Positions 27,563-36,457 are shown, counted from the stretch's first letter. The stretch is DNA of 47,751 nt from Pelistega sp. (GCA_030538255.1 JAUNUI010000002.1:1-47751), one strand, 5' to 3'. Numbers and translations: made by a program. Notes: generated by a model not told the origin, from the letters alone.

Positions 27563-27654
27563 TTTTGTCTCTCTTAAGAATCTTCAAATTTAACCTTAGA
27601 GTCTAACACTCAAGGCGTGAAAAATCACTTAGGAATTGTATGGAGACTTCACTA

Positions 27655-27744
27655 CAGTTGCGGCGTGCGTACATAGTTCATGAGCCGAGAGCAGCGAGAT
27701 GACCTCCTTGCAGTACGTTACGGCGTGCGTACATAGCGCATGAG
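27655..27744. repeat. 30-bp direct repeat pair between mvaB and dprA
   Basis: Copies at 27655-27684 and 27715-27744, offset 60 bp, share CGGCGTGCGTACATAG exactly (27661-27676, 27721-27736) and end CATGAG. Nothing else is seen in the 209-bp gap. Confidence 0.8.
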
Positions 27745-27771
27745 AGTCGCTTGCGCACCGGAATGCCTCAA

Positions 27772-28932
27772 CTAAACCTGCGGTGCTAAGCGTTGGTAAC
27801 GACCATCGGGCAAGCGCATGACAATCCCCTGCAACTCAAAGCTTACCATCTGGGCGGTTAGGCTCGCATTATCTAGCCCAAGACGCTGTGCCAATTGCGC
27901 CACACTGACAGCCTCGAAAGCCATTAAGTCTAAAAGGCGCTGCTGCTCAGCACTCAAACCAGGTACCTCAGTTGAAGGCGTGGCGGGTGCCTGCTGCGGT
28001 CGCGCGTAACCCAACTCCTCCAGAATATCATGCCCCGTTTCGACTAATTTAGCGCCTTGGCGAATTAAGGCATGGCAACCGTGAGACAAGGGCGAATGAA
28101 TAGATCCAGGAATGGCAAAGACTTCTTTACCCAAATCAGCAGCCATCCGTGCAGTAATCAGAGAACCGCTTTGCTTAGCCGCCTCCACCACCAAGACCCC
28201 ACGAGACAAGCCCGCCACGAGGCGATTACGCTGCGGGAAGTGAAAAGCTTTCGCGCTCGTGTCCAGTGGCAGTTCGCTAATCAAGGCACCTTGGGCTTTT
28301 ATCCTGAGTGCCAATTGCTTATGTTGAGCGGGATATAGGCGATTAATACCCGTACCCATCACGGCAATCGTGCTACCAATACACTGAGAATCCAGGGCTC
28401 CTTCATGAGCGGCAGCATCAATTCCGAGCGCCAAACCGCTGACAATACACCAGCCCTTCTGCGCAAGATACTTGGCAAAAGCCCGCGCATTCGACTCCCC
28501 CATCACCGTGGCATGACGCGCCCCCACCATGGCCAATTTGTGTGCTTGGGCCAAGGCATCAAGTTGTCCATCCACATATAAGAGCACGGGTGGATCGTGG
28601 GTCTCCAACAAGCTCGCTGGATAGGCCGCATCCGCCAAGGTAAGAATATAGTGCTCGGGTTTCGCTAACCATTCGAAGGTTCGTTCAATGAGCGCTGCAA
28701 TCTCAGGGGTACAGTCAGTACTCAGTTGCAATGCTAATTTCTGCCCCACCACGGGCATGAGTTGAGAATACGAAGCTGCGAAAATATGTTCGGGCAAACC
28801 GAATGCCGCCAACAACTGCTTAGCCGTCACGCTACCCACCCCTGGCTCCAGCGTCAAGCGCAACCACGCAAATAGCTCGGGCCCGGGTGAAGAACTCAGA
28901 TTCGGTTCTGGAAATTTCATGCTTTGGCTCAT
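27772..28932 (-). CDS. dprA: DNA-processing protein DprA
   Basis: Binds incoming single-stranded DNA and loads RecA during natural transformation. The Rossmann-like core has DPPVLLYVDG, MVGARHATVMGESNARAF and IVSGLALGIDAAAHEGAL, then FPQRNRLVAGLSRGVLVVEA. A C-terminal winged helix (about 320-380) follows. At 386 residues it is full length. ATG 28932 is used; MKFPE at 28920 is an alternative. Divergent from def; together with comF it suggests competence genes are retained. Confidence 0.94.
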   Translation of the reverse strand: MSQSMKFPEPNLSSSPGPELFAWLRLTLEPGVGSVTAKQLLAAFGLPEHIFAASYSQLMPVVGQKLALQLSTDCTPEIAALIERTFEWLAKPEHYILTLADAAYPASLLETHDPPVLLYVDGQLDALAQAHKLAMVGARHATVMGESNARAFAKYLAQKGWCIVSGLALGIDAAAHEGALDSQCIGSTIAVMGTGINRLYPAQHKQLALRIKAQGALISELPLDTSAKAFHFPQRNRLVAGLSRGVLVVEAAKQSGSLITARMAADLGKEVFAIPGSIHSPLSHGCHALIRQGAKLVETGHDILEELGYARPQQAPATPSTEVPGLSAEQQRLLDLMAFEAVSVAQLAQRLGLDNASLTAQMVSFELQGIVMRLPDGRYQRLAPQV

Positions 28933-29039
28933 CAGTATGACAACAGTTCGAGGGGTTTAGGACTTATTATAGCGACATACACTGAAAAAACTTGTCATCG
29001 CGACAAACTTCTCCACGCGTAGAATCACCTAATTTGGAC

Positions 29040-29045
29040 TATAAT
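29040..29045 (+). promoter_or_regulatory. Probable -10 element of def
   Basis: TATAAT lies 30 bp upstream of the def ATG. No convincing -35 is visible at the standard distance. TTGTC-N5-GACAA (28992-29006) nearby is a small palindrome in the shared dprA/def gap. Confidence 0.4.
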
Positions 29046-29075
29046 AGAATGTTATTTACGTAGTTTGCACTTATT

Positions 29076-29582
29076 ATGGCTTTACTTCCTATTCTTCATT
29101 ATCCTGATGCTCGTCTGCACAAGATCGCTAAACCGGTTGAACAGATTGATGAGCGTATTCGCACCCTGGTTAAAGACATGGCCGAAACCATGTATGACGC
29201 ACCAGGCGTGGGCTTGGCGGCGACACAAGTTGATGTGCATGAGCGCGTTGTGGTGATTGACGTCTCCGAAGAAGGCAATGATCTCTTGGTATTGATTAAT
29301 CCAGAAATCACTTGGAAGAGCGACGAACTACAAGTCTATGAAGAAGGCTGCCTATCGGTGCCTGGCATCTACGACAAGGTTGAGCGCGCTGCCGAGATTA
29401 AAGTGAAAGCCTTCAATGAAAAAGGCGAAGCGTACGAGTTCGAGGCCGATGGCTTACTCGCCGTCTGTGTACAGCACGAACTCGACCATCTTATGGGCAA
29501 GGTCTTCGTTGAGCACCTCTCGAACCTGAAGCAAACGCGCATTAAAACTAAGCTGAAGAAACAAGCCAAGCAGAATATGTAA
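29076..29582 (+). CDS. def: Peptide deformylase
   Basis: Metalloenzyme that removes the N-formyl group from nascent proteins. The three family motifs are intact: [16 protein letters not shown] (Cys ligand) and QHELDHLMG (HExxH-type). Length, 168 residues, is typical. It is followed by a strong bidirectional terminator. def is usually followed by fmt, but fmt is 8 kb away here. Confidence 0.97.
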   Translation: MALLPILHYPDARLHKIAKPVEQIDERIRTLVKDMAETMYDAPGVGLAATQVDVHERVVVIDVSEEGNDLLVLINPEITWKSDELQVYEEGCLSVPGIYDKVERAAEIKVKAFNEKGEAYEFEADGLLAVCVQHELDHLMGKVFVEHLSNLKQTRIKTKLKKQAKQNM

Positions 29583-29613
29583 GCGCGGCACGGCCTTAGC
29601 GCCACCCCAAAAA

Positions 29614-29651
29614 AAAGCCTCTCTATATGAAGTGAGGCTTTAATATTTTTA
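29614..29651. terminator. Bidirectional terminator between def and the P-type ATPase
   Basis: AAAGCCTC (29614-29621) pairs with GAGGCTTT (29634-29641). A T-rich tract follows on the plus strand, and a run of A's precedes it, giving U's on the minus strand. It can serve both convergent genes. Confidence 0.85.
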
Positions 29652-29664
29652 AACGCTACTTTCG

Positions 29665-29714
29665 ATTGCTCCTTGTAATAAGTACTTTAATTGCTCCTTT
29701 TAATAAGCGCTTTT
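29665..29714. repeat. 25-bp tandem duplication next to the ATPase stop
   Basis: Two adjacent units (29665-29689, 29690-29714), both starting ATTGCTCCTT and sharing TAATAAG, match at about 21 of 25 positions. The array ends two bases before the ATPase stop codon. Confidence 0.75.
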
Positions 29715-29716
29715 AA

Positions 29717-31576
29717 TTAATGCTTAAATTTAATTAAGCGCATAGCATTCAGAATCACTGCCAATACACTGCCCTCATGGACAAACATCCCTGACGCTAG
29801 ATTAATAAAACCGAGCACCACGCCTGATAAGAGGAAGGCGACGACCACAAGCGCAATTGCGATATTCTGCTTCATATTGCTCATCGTGGCTTTGGATAAG
29901 GCATAAGCATGTGCGTATTGGTCTAAGCGATCCGCCATCAAAATTACATCAGCGGTTTCCATCGACACATCTGTACCACTAATACCCATCGCTACACCCA
30001 CATCAGCGGTTGCAATGGCAGGCGCATCATTCACGCCATCACCCGTCATACCAATCACTGCACCTTGCGCTTTAAGACGCTTCACATGAGCCACTTTATC
30101 TTCAGGCATTAACTCGGCATGGAACTCATCTAAACCTAACTCAGTTGCTACCGCTTCCGCCGTATGACGATTATCACCGGTGAGCATGACAATACGCTTA
30201 ATCCCATTGCGACGTAAATTATCTAAGGCTGCTTTCGCACCATCGCGTACTTGATCGGCAATCGATACAATACCGATTACATCATTATTCACGCTCACAA
30301 AGATAGCCGTATTACCAAGTCTCTCACGCTCAACTGCATATGCCTCAATATGCTCAGCGATCTGCAAACCAGTGTCATTCATCAAGGCACGCGTACCAAT
30401 CACTAAGGAGTAGCCATTCACCGTTGCTGTGACACCCCTACCCTTGATGGCTTCACTCGCACTGATTGCATAGGCATTTAAATCATAGGCTTGATCCAGC
30501 GCATATTTCACAATCGTCTTACCTAAGTGATGCTCAGACACGGTCTCAGCCTTAGCAATTAAGCCCAAGAATTCATACACATCAAACTCACCAAACAACT
30601 TCAGCTCAGTCACTTCTGGCTTGCCTTTAGTCAAGGTACCTGTTTTATCAAACACTAAGGTATCCACTTTACTGAGCTTCTCAATGACTTCACCGCCTTT
30701 TACCAAGACCCCATTCTTCGCGCCATTACCAATACCGGCGACATTCGATACGGGGGCACCAATTACTAAGGCACCAGGACAAGCAATCACTAAGAAGGTA
30801 ATCGCTAAGTGCAGATCAGCCGTGATGGCATACACGAGAACCGATAAAGCCGCCACCAAGGGTGTGTAATACTGGGCAAAGCGATCAAGAAAGCGTTCAG
30901 TCTGCGATTTACTGTCTTGTGCCTCTTCCACCAACTCAATAATCTTAGCGAAAGTCGTATCATCCCCTACTTTCTCGGCAATAATTTCAATATATCCATC
31001 ATCGGCAATCGTGCCACTATATACCTTATCACCCACTTCTTTATTCACAGGTACCGACTCTCCGGTTACCGACGCTTCATTAATACTGGCTCGACCCGTC
31101 AGCACCACACCATCTACAGGTACCTTGCCACCTGGCAAAATTACTAAGTGATCACCAACATTAATATCATCCACACTCACAACTTGACGAGTACCATCAG
31201 GCAATAATAAATTTGCCTCTTGCGGCGCCATATCGGTTAACTCTCGAATCGAAGAGCGGGTCTTATCCAGGGTCCGGGCTTCAAGATATGAGCCAAATAA
31301 GAATAAGAACGTCACCACCGACGACTCAATATACTCACCAATATATAAAGCACCGACTACCGCTATCGTCACCAATAGTTCAATACTAAAGGTCTTATAA
31401 CGAAGTGCTTGGAAGGCTTTAATACTAATCGGTGCCACGGCAATTAAGGTGGCAATAATAAGAGCGACATCGCCATAAGCCGCTAAGTCAACATAAGGTA
31501 ATGCTAAGCCTAAAACAATTAACAGGCCTGCGCCCCAAGTGATGGGTTTCTCCTGTGCTAGTATCCATTTCAACAT
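29717..31576 (-). CDS. Heavy-metal-translocating P1B-type ATPase with CPG motif
   Basis: Inner-membrane metal exporter, 619 residues with no fused N-terminal HMA domain. It has the actuator motif ASVTGESVPV, phosphorylation site DKTGTLTKG (Asp310), an HP-type SEHHLGK loop, MLTGDN and GMTGDGVNDAPA. The transmembrane metal motif, normally CPC, reads ACPGALVIGAP (Cys266-Pro267-Gly268), so one thiol ligand is missing. Metal choice is therefore uncertain; a Zn/Cd/Co-type substrate is a guess. AGGAG sits six bases before ATG 31576. The HMA protein upstream may deliver the ion. Confidence 0.92.
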   Translation of the reverse strand: MLKWILAQEKPITWGAGLLIVLGLALPYVDLAAYGDVALIIATLIAVAPISIKAFQALRYKTFSIELLVTIAVVGALYIGEYIESSVVTFLFLFGSYLEARTLDKTRSSIRELTDMAPQEANLLLPDGTRQVVSVDDINVGDHLVILPGGKVPVDGVVLTGRASINEASVTGESVPVNKEVGDKVYSGTIADDGYIEIIAEKVGDDTTFAKIIELVEEAQDSKSQTERFLDRFAQYYTPLVAALSVLVYAITADLHLAITFLVIACPGALVIGAPVSNVAGIGNGAKNGVLVKGGEVIEKLSKVDTLVFDKTGTLTKGKPEVTELKLFGEFDVYEFLGLIAKAETVSEHHLGKTIVKYALDQAYDLNAYAISASEAIKGRGVTATVNGYSLVIGTRALMNDTGLQIAEHIEAYAVERERLGNTAIFVSVNNDVIGIVSIADQVRDGAKAALDNLRRNGIKRIVMLTGDNRHTAEAVATELGLDEFHAELMPEDKVAHVKRLKAQGAVIGMTGDGVNDAPAIATADVGVAMGISGTDVSMETADVILMADRLDQYAHAYALSKATMSNMKQNIAIALVVVAFLLSGVVLGFINLASGMFVHEGSVLAVILNAMRLIKFKH

Positions 31577-31654
31577 GATATTCTCCTACGTATACATTAT
31601 TGCGGCATCTATTATTTAAGCTAAGCCTTTTTCATACTCATAATGATTTGGCGT

Positions 31655-31706
31655 AAAAAAGCCATCGTGTCTATCCGTACCTCAATGGCAAGATAGTCAC
31701 GATGGC
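31655..31706 (-). terminator. Strong intercistronic terminator between the HMA protein and ATPase genes
   Basis: GCCATCGTGTCTATC (31661-31675) and GATAGTCACGATGGC (31692-31706) form a 15-bp stem with one mismatch. On the minus strand it is followed by six T's (31655-31660). It sits between two co-directional genes, so it should reduce ATPase transcripts relative to the metallochaperone, or respond to a signal. Confidence 0.85.
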
Positions 31707-31780
31707 TCAGTATCAGCATAATCGCTGTGTCAGTTTAAGGATACTGACTGAGCCGCTTAAAACCTAGACCCTTGAACAAA

Positions 31781-32002
31781 TTAATTGGCCTTGGTGCTAA
31801 GCACCTTAAACCCAAGATTCTCAATAGTCTGTTGAATTTGTTCAGCATTCACCTGGGACTCATCTACCTGCGTCTTCACTTTGCTGGCATTGAATAAGAC
31901 CTTGACCTCACTCACACCCTTGAGCCCAGAGACAGCCGACTCGATTTTGCGGATACAGGAAGGGCAGCTTAAAGTTTCTAATTGCATAACGATTGTGTTC
32001 AT
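31781..32002 (-). CDS. Heavy-metal-associated (HMA) domain metallochaperone
   Basis: CopZ-like protein of 73 residues with a ferredoxin-like fold that binds one metal ion. The metal site is LSCPSCIRKIE (CxxC). The pattern GLKGVSEVKVLFNASKVKTQVD and IENLGFKVL completes the domain. I chose ATG 32002 because GGAG lies six bases upstream; the longer frame starts at 32014 without a ribosome-binding site. It precedes the P-type ATPase and probably exchanges metal with it. Confidence 0.87.
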   Translation of the reverse strand: MNTIVMQLETLSCPSCIRKIESAVSGLKGVSEVKVLFNASKVKTQVDESQVNAEQIQQTIENLGFKVLSTKAN

Positions 32003-32028
32003 CATATTCTCCATTGATCTATTGTGGA

Positions 32029-32056
32029 TTTGATTGATCCATACAGTTTGATTGAT
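32029..32056. promoter_or_regulatory. Direct repeats of TTTGATTGAT upstream of the HMA gene
   Basis: TTTGATTGAT occurs at 32029-32038 and 32047-32056, an 18-bp offset, just upstream of the HMA gene start. Each contains the FNR half-site TTGAT. They may be regulator-binding sites. Confidence 0.35.
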
Positions 32057-32182
32057 TTATATAACATCCGTGAAAGAGGAGTATTGTCGCCATCGGCCTG
32101 TGTTGTTTACTGCTTGGACGCTTGTGTAAACTGTTCCTCTCTCTCAGTAATTACAGTATAGTGAGGGAGACAGAATTAAAAA

Positions 32183-32196
32183 TTGATGGCTGTCAA
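32183..32196. promoter_or_regulatory. FNR-type site (TTGAT-N4-GTCAA) upstream of the Crp/Fnr gene
   Basis: TTGATGGCTGTCAA matches the FNR consensus TTGAT-N4-ATCAA at nine of ten fixed positions. It lies 46 bp before the GTG start of the regulator at 32242, whose recognition helix (PESISRKF) keeps the FNR-type E-x-x-S-R residues. Autoregulation and control of the divergent metal genes is inferred. A GTTTAC-N15-GTAAAC pair also lies in this gap (32105-32131). Confidence 0.55.
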
Positions 32197-32241
32197 GTTT
32201 GGCGGGTAGGCGTCAATTAATTTTGAATGTGGAGGTAAGCG

Positions 32242-32970
32242 GTGAATCACTGTACGCATCATGAGGGCTCGCAGCAGCATGAAGTCAGCCTATGTATCTA
32301 TAAAGTGCCTATCTTCAACCACCTCGCTGAAGACACCATGCGCTTATTGGTGGAATACGCCCGCCCTACATTCCTGCATAAGGGTGAGCTACTGTATCGT
32401 AGTGGCGAGCAAGATAATGCGCTATATATCGTGCATAAGGGACGCATCTCGATATACCAGCTGAGCCAAGATGGTAAGCAACAATTGATTCGCATCCTCA
32501 ACCCTGGCGACTTTACGGGTGAGTTGACCTTGTTTAGTGGTGATGCTGTGCATGAGGATTATGCCGAAGCGGCCCTAGACAGCCATATCTGCGTATTGCA
32601 CCGTGAAGATGTGCAAGCACTCTTGGCACAATATCCAAGTATTGCCATCAAAATTCTGGAAGAAGTTTCACGCCGGCTGATGCAAACCCAGAGCCATGTT
32701 TCCAAAGTAGCCACTGTTTCCATCAGCCGTCGGCTGATTATGTATTTAGAAGGCTTGATGCAAAAGCCCGACGGGAATGAGGAAGCTGAGGAACTTATAC
32801 TTACACTACCGTTGTCGCGTCGTGAACTCGCCTCTTACCTAGGAACCTCACCTGAGTCAATTTCTCGTAAATTTACAGAGTTTGAGCAGGAGGGCCTCAT
32901 TGAGCAAGTATCACCGAAAAAGATACGCGTCATTGATATCGATGGTTTGCTGATGTATGGGGATGAGTGA
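32242..32970 (+). CDS. Crp/Fnr-family regulator, FNR/FLP-like
   Basis: Dimeric transcription factor, 242 residues: cyclic-nucleotide-like sensor domain (about 18-135), dimer helix and winged-helix DNA-binding domain (about 160-235). The recognition helix SPESISRKFTEF keeps the FNR residues Glu, Ser and Arg. The N-terminus has Cys4, several His residues and Cys18 (LCIYKVPIF), which could bind a metal or sense redox, as in FLP-type proteins; it lacks FNR's full Cys set. GTG 32242 has GGAGG six bases upstream. It is divergent from the HMA/ATPase genes and is likely to regulate them. Confidence 0.87.
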   Translation: MNHCTHHEGSQQHEVSLCIYKVPIFNHLAEDTMRLLVEYARPTFLHKGELLYRSGEQDNALYIVHKGRISIYQLSQDGKQQLIRILNPGDFTGELTLFSGDAVHEDYAEAALDSHICVLHREDVQALLAQYPSIAIKILEEVSRRLMQTQSHVSKVATVSISRRLIMYLEGLMQKPDGNEEAEELILTLPLSRRELASYLGTSPESISRKFTEFEQEGLIEQVSPKKIRVIDIDGLLMYGDE

Positions 32971-33204
32971 GGGCTAGACAACTTATTATTTGCTGATTTG
33001 CTTAAAGAGTAAGTGTCTGTCCCTTGACGCTGGACATCTAACTTAAAGCTTGATATCAATCAGCCCCTCATGAGCTAAATAGTAAGATCATCTCATCGCG
33101 AGTAAACTTGAATACGAACTTATCTCGTCACGATCTTGAAGATTTATCCCGAAATAATCCCACTCGCCTTGACCAACAAATCTATACCAGTCTATAGGAC
33201 AATT
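32971..33204. other. Gene-free stretch
   Basis: The gap between the Crp/Fnr gene and the terminator of the Bug-receptor operon shows no gene, repeat or hairpin that I could identify. Confidence 0.3.
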
Positions 33205-33247
33205 AAAAAACACCACAAAATCTGCCTAAACGGTATTTTGTGGTGTT
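33205..33247 (-). terminator. Terminator of the lyase/CoA-transferase operon
   Basis: AACACCACAAAAT (33209-33221) pairs perfectly with ATTTTGTGGTGTT (33235-33247), a 13-bp stem. On the minus strand T's follow the stem. It lies 31 bp after the Bug-receptor stop. Confidence 0.9.
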
Positions 33248-33278
33248 CTGCATCACATGAGTTGATCACTTACTAGAT

Positions 33279-34247
33279 TTAATTTGAAGTGATTTTTGCT
33301 GACTCAATGACCTGTTTCCAACGAGCCAACTCTTGTTCCGTATATTTCCCTAACTGCTCAGAATTCATGTATTCAGCCGTGGCACCAAGATTTTCAGCTT
33401 TTTCCTGATATTCAGGAGTTGCCATAATTTTCTCTATTTCACTACTTAGCTTATTCACGATTACATCAGGTGTATCAGCAGGAGCATACATAGCAAACCA
33501 TGAGGAAACGAGTAGGTCTGGTAAACCTGCCTCACTGGCAGTTGGAACATCCTGTAAGGATTTCAGCTTTGTATTACTCGTATTGACTAAGGGTTTTAGT
33601 GAACCTGCTTGGATATGTGGCAATAACGGTGGGGGCGTGGTGATAGTAAAATCAACACTGCCTCCAATTAAATCTGTTAAGGCTGGCCCTGTACCACTAT
33701 ATGGCACGTGAACAGTATCAATACCAGCCATTTGGTTCAATAATTCTGTAGTCACATGTTGCAAGGAGCCATTGCCTGAAGATGCGTAATTCAACACGCC
33801 AGGTCGTTCTTTGGCATAATTGATAAGTTCTTGTAACGTATTAACTGGTAAGTTCTTTTTGACTACTAAAACCTGAGGAGCTGATAATACATTAGCGACT
33901 GGTTTGAAATCTTTGACTGGATCCCAGTTTACTTTCGTTATGCTTGGTGTGATAACTTGAAAGCCAGAGTACTGCAATAACAGTGTATAGCCATCTGCTC
34001 TAGACTTAATCAACTGTTGTGCCGCAATACTACCCGCTGCACCAGGCTTATTTTCCACAACGATAGTTTGACCTAAAGATTTACCTAAAGGCTCAGCAAT
34101 CATACGAGCAGCCAAATCAGTGGTTCCCCCAGGTGAAGCAGATACAATGAGTGTGATCGGCTTTGAAGGGTAGCTCTCTGTATCTTGTGCATAGGCTGTT
34201 GATGCAAAGCATGCGGATAAAGCTAAAAATAATACGTTGATTTTCAT
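33279..34247 (-). CDS. Bug-family tripartite tricarboxylate transporter receptor
   Basis: Periplasmic solute receptor of 322 residues. The N-terminal signal peptide ends AYAQ. The family signature is clear: YPSKPITLIVSASPGGTTDLAARMIA near residue 30, VENKPGAAGSIAA, and the GSVDFTIT and PTASEAGLPDL segments. These proteins bind small carboxylates and hand them to TctAB membrane subunits, which are not in the window, so it is an orphan or uses a distant transporter. It is the last gene in the operon with a lyase and a CoA-transferase, suggesting a dicarboxylic acid ligand. Confidence 0.92.
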   Translation of the reverse strand: MKINVLFLALSACFASTAYAQDTESYPSKPITLIVSASPGGTTDLAARMIAEPLGKSLGQTIVVENKPGAAGSIAAQQLIKSRADGYTLLLQYSGFQVITPSITKVNWDPVKDFKPVANVLSAPQVLVVKKNLPVNTLQELINYAKERPGVLNYASSGNGSLQHVTTELLNQMAGIDTVHVPYSGTGPALTDLIGGSVDFTITTPPPLLPHIQAGSLKPLVNTSNTKLKSLQDVPTASEAGLPDLLVSSWFAMYAPADTPDVIVNKLSSEIEKIMATPEYQEKAENLGATAEYMNSEQLGKYTEQELARWKQVIESAKITSN

Positions 34248-34273
34248 ATTGTCTCCTAAAAAATTATAGTTTT

Positions 34274-35227
34274 CTAACTATTTAATGTTTGAATGAATTG
34301 ATTCACGTGGTCTGGAATCCCATGCTTTTTATCTCTTAGGCCAGCTTTACTGACCTGACTCGAAATATCGTGCTCAATTATTCCTGGAAGAGTCTGAGCT
34401 ATAGCGATAACGTTATTTAAATCAACGCCCGTTGTTAAGCCATTTAACTCAAACATATGTACCAAATCTTCTGTACTCACATTACCTGATGCCCCTGGTG
34501 CGTATGGACATCCACCAAGACCACCAAGAGAAGCATCAAAGCTTGTAATACCCACCTCAGCTGCTGCTAAGGCATTAACTAATCCCATACCTCTTGTATT
34601 ATGAAAATGCGCAGTAAAGGCAATATTCGAAAATTGTTCTTGTGTCTTACTAAAGATACGTTTAACTTGTGCTGGGTACGCCATACCCGTTGTATCACAC
34701 AAGGTGATTTGCTTAACCGAATGTTGTGCAAAGCGATCAATCCAAAACTCAATGGTTTCCTCAGAGACATCACCTTCCATAGGACAACCAAATACTGTTG
34801 AGAAAGAAAGGTTAATCGCAACATCTGAACCCTGAACAGCGTCAATCACAGCTTTAATTTGTGCAAATGACTGTTCTCGAGTCATTCTTAAATTGGCAAT
34901 ATTATGCGTTTCACTTAATGACATCACTAAGTTTATTTCATCAACCTTACATTCAATGGCACGCTCGGCACCTCGTAGATTGGGAACTAAAGCACTATAA
35001 ATCACGTTGGGATTACGTTGAATTTCATGCATCACCATCTCGGCATCTCGTAAAGCAGGAATAGCTTTCGGTGAAGTGAAAGAACTTACTTCAATCTTGT
35101 GAAATCCACTTGCACTCAATTGATTTATAAAAGCAATTTTGTTCTCTGTTGGAATAAAAATCGCTTCATTTTGAAAGCCATCTCTTGGTGATACTTCATT
35201 AATATAAATTCTTTTCAGGTTGCTCAT
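34274..35227 (-). CDS. Second HMG-CoA-lyase-type enzyme (HMGL-like family)
   Basis: A lyase of 317 residues, distinct from the mvaB-type copy at 26651. It keeps EVSPRDGFQNE (EVGPRDGLQNE in true HMG-CoA lyase), AHFHNTRGMG with the metal-binding His pair, and GLGGCPYAPGASGNVSTEDL with the catalytic Cys. The substrate may be HMG-CoA or a related 3-hydroxy-3-methyl or 2-hydroxyacyl-CoA. The start is uncertain: ATG 35227 has AGGAGG 12 bases upstream, while ATG 35239 overlaps the AGGAGG too closely. It lies between the CoA-transferase and the Bug receptor. Confidence 0.85.
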   Translation of the reverse strand: MSNLKRIYINEVSPRDGFQNEAIFIPTENKIAFINQLSASGFHKIEVSSFTSPKAIPALRDAEMVMHEIQRNPNVIYSALVPNLRGAERAIECKVDEINLVMSLSETHNIANLRMTREQSFAQIKAVIDAVQGSDVAINLSFSTVFGCPMEGDVSEETIEFWIDRFAQHSVKQITLCDTTGMAYPAQVKRIFSKTQEQFSNIAFTAHFHNTRGMGLVNALAAAEVGITSFDASLGGLGGCPYAPGASGNVSTEDLVHMFELNGLTTGVDLNNVIAIAQTLPGIIEHDISSQVSKAGLRDKKHGIPDHVNQFIQTLNS

Positions 35228-35266
35228 ATGTCTGTCCATCCTCCTCTTGCTTAAGCCATAAAATCC

Positions 35267-36457
35267 CTAAATAATCCCACTTGCCTTCCAGGCATCAAGT
35301 TGCTCTTGCTGAATGCCTAGCTCTTTAAGCACTTTCTCTGTATCTTGACCGAGTGTAGGCGCGGCACGATCTACCCCACCTGGAGTTTCACTTAATTTAG
35401 GCAGAATGCCGGGTAGAATCACTGGCGTACCATCTTCCAACTGACTTTCAAGCAACATGTCACGCGCTTTAAAGTGAGGGTCTTCCACAATATCTTGTAC
35501 ATCATAGATACGTCCCGCAGGCACTCGCTCTTTACTTAAAGCTTCAAGTACATAATCTAATGGGTATTGTGACGCCCACTCACCTATTACGCCATCAATA
35601 AACTCGGCTTTCGCTGTGCGGCCATCATTATGCGCAAAGCGCGGATCTTGGCCAATATCATCCCGACCTATCAAGCTCATTAAGCGCTTAAATATACTGT
35701 CGCCATTACCTGCGATTAAGGCATATTTGCCATCACTACAACGGTAGGCGTTACTTGGTGTGATGCCAGGCAAGCTACTGCCCGCAGGCTGACGAACTTC
35801 ATTAAAGACAGAGTACTCTGCAACCATGCTTTCCATCATATTAAAGACCGACTCATGCAAGGCAACATCAATAACTTGACCCGAACCTTGTAAGGTTTCA
35901 CGATTACGCAAGGCTAATAAGACACCAATCACGCCATGCAAAGCGGCTAATGAATCACCGATGGAGATACCCACACGAACTGGTGGACGTCCGGGCTCAC
36001 CGCTTAAATAGCGCAATCCACCCATTGCCTCACCGACCACACCAAAACCAGGCAGGTCTTTATAAGGGCCTGTCTGACCGTAGCCTGAGACACGCAACAT
36101 AATTAGGTCAGGATTAATTTGTTTTAATTCTTCCCAGCCTAGACCCCATTTTTCTAGAGTTCCTGGGCGAAAGTTCTCTACTAAAACATCGGCATTTTTA
36201 ATCAGTTGACGCACCACATCTTGCCCTTCCGGGCTATGTAAATTTAGGGTAACTGATTGTTTATTGCGTGATTGCGAAGCCCACCAAACAGATGTGCCAT
36301 TATGCAGTAGACGCCACTTACGTAATGGGTCTCCTGTTTCTGGCGGCTCAATCTTGATGACTTCCGCGCCAAATTCCGCCAGCATTTTGCAGGCAAAGGG
36401 GCCCGCAATTAACTGCCCTAACTCAACTACTTTAATTCCGTCTAATGGTTTGCTCAT
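35267..36457 (-). CDS. CaiB/BaiF (class III) CoA-transferase
   Basis: Family III CoA-transferase, 396 residues. Family features: VVELGQLIAGPFACKMLAEFGAEVIKIEPPETGDPLR at the N-terminus, SRNKQSVTLNL, and a conserved Asp-containing segment near VLVENFRPGTLEKWGL. Members move CoA from a donor such as succinyl-CoA to an acid. It probably activates the acid bound by the Bug receptor for cleavage by the neighbouring lyase. First gene of the three-gene unit, 39 bp before the lyase. Confidence 0.92.
   Translation of the reverse strand: MSKPLDGIKVVELGQLIAGPFACKMLAEFGAEVIKIEPPETGDPLRKWRLLHNGTSVWWASQSRNKQSVTLNLHSPEGQDVVRQLIKNADVLVENFRPGTLEKWGLGWEELKQINPDLIMLRVSGYGQTGPYKDLPGFGVVGEAMGGLRYLSGEPGRPPVRVGISIGDSLAALHGVIGVLLALRNRETLQGSGQVIDVALHESVFNMMESMVAEYSVFNEVRQPAGSSLPGITPSNAYRCSDGKYALIAGNGDSIFKRLMSLIGRDDIGQDPRFAHNDGRTAKAEFIDGVIGEWASQYPLDYVLEALSKERVPAGRIYDVQDIVEDPHFKARDMLLESQLEDGTPVILPGILPKLSETPGGVDRAAPTLGQDTEKVLKELGIQQEQLDAWKASGII

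Noticed and set aside
29717-31576. Copper ATPase CopA
   Set aside because: The CPC motif is absent (CPG) and there is no N-terminal HMA domain, so copper cannot be assigned.
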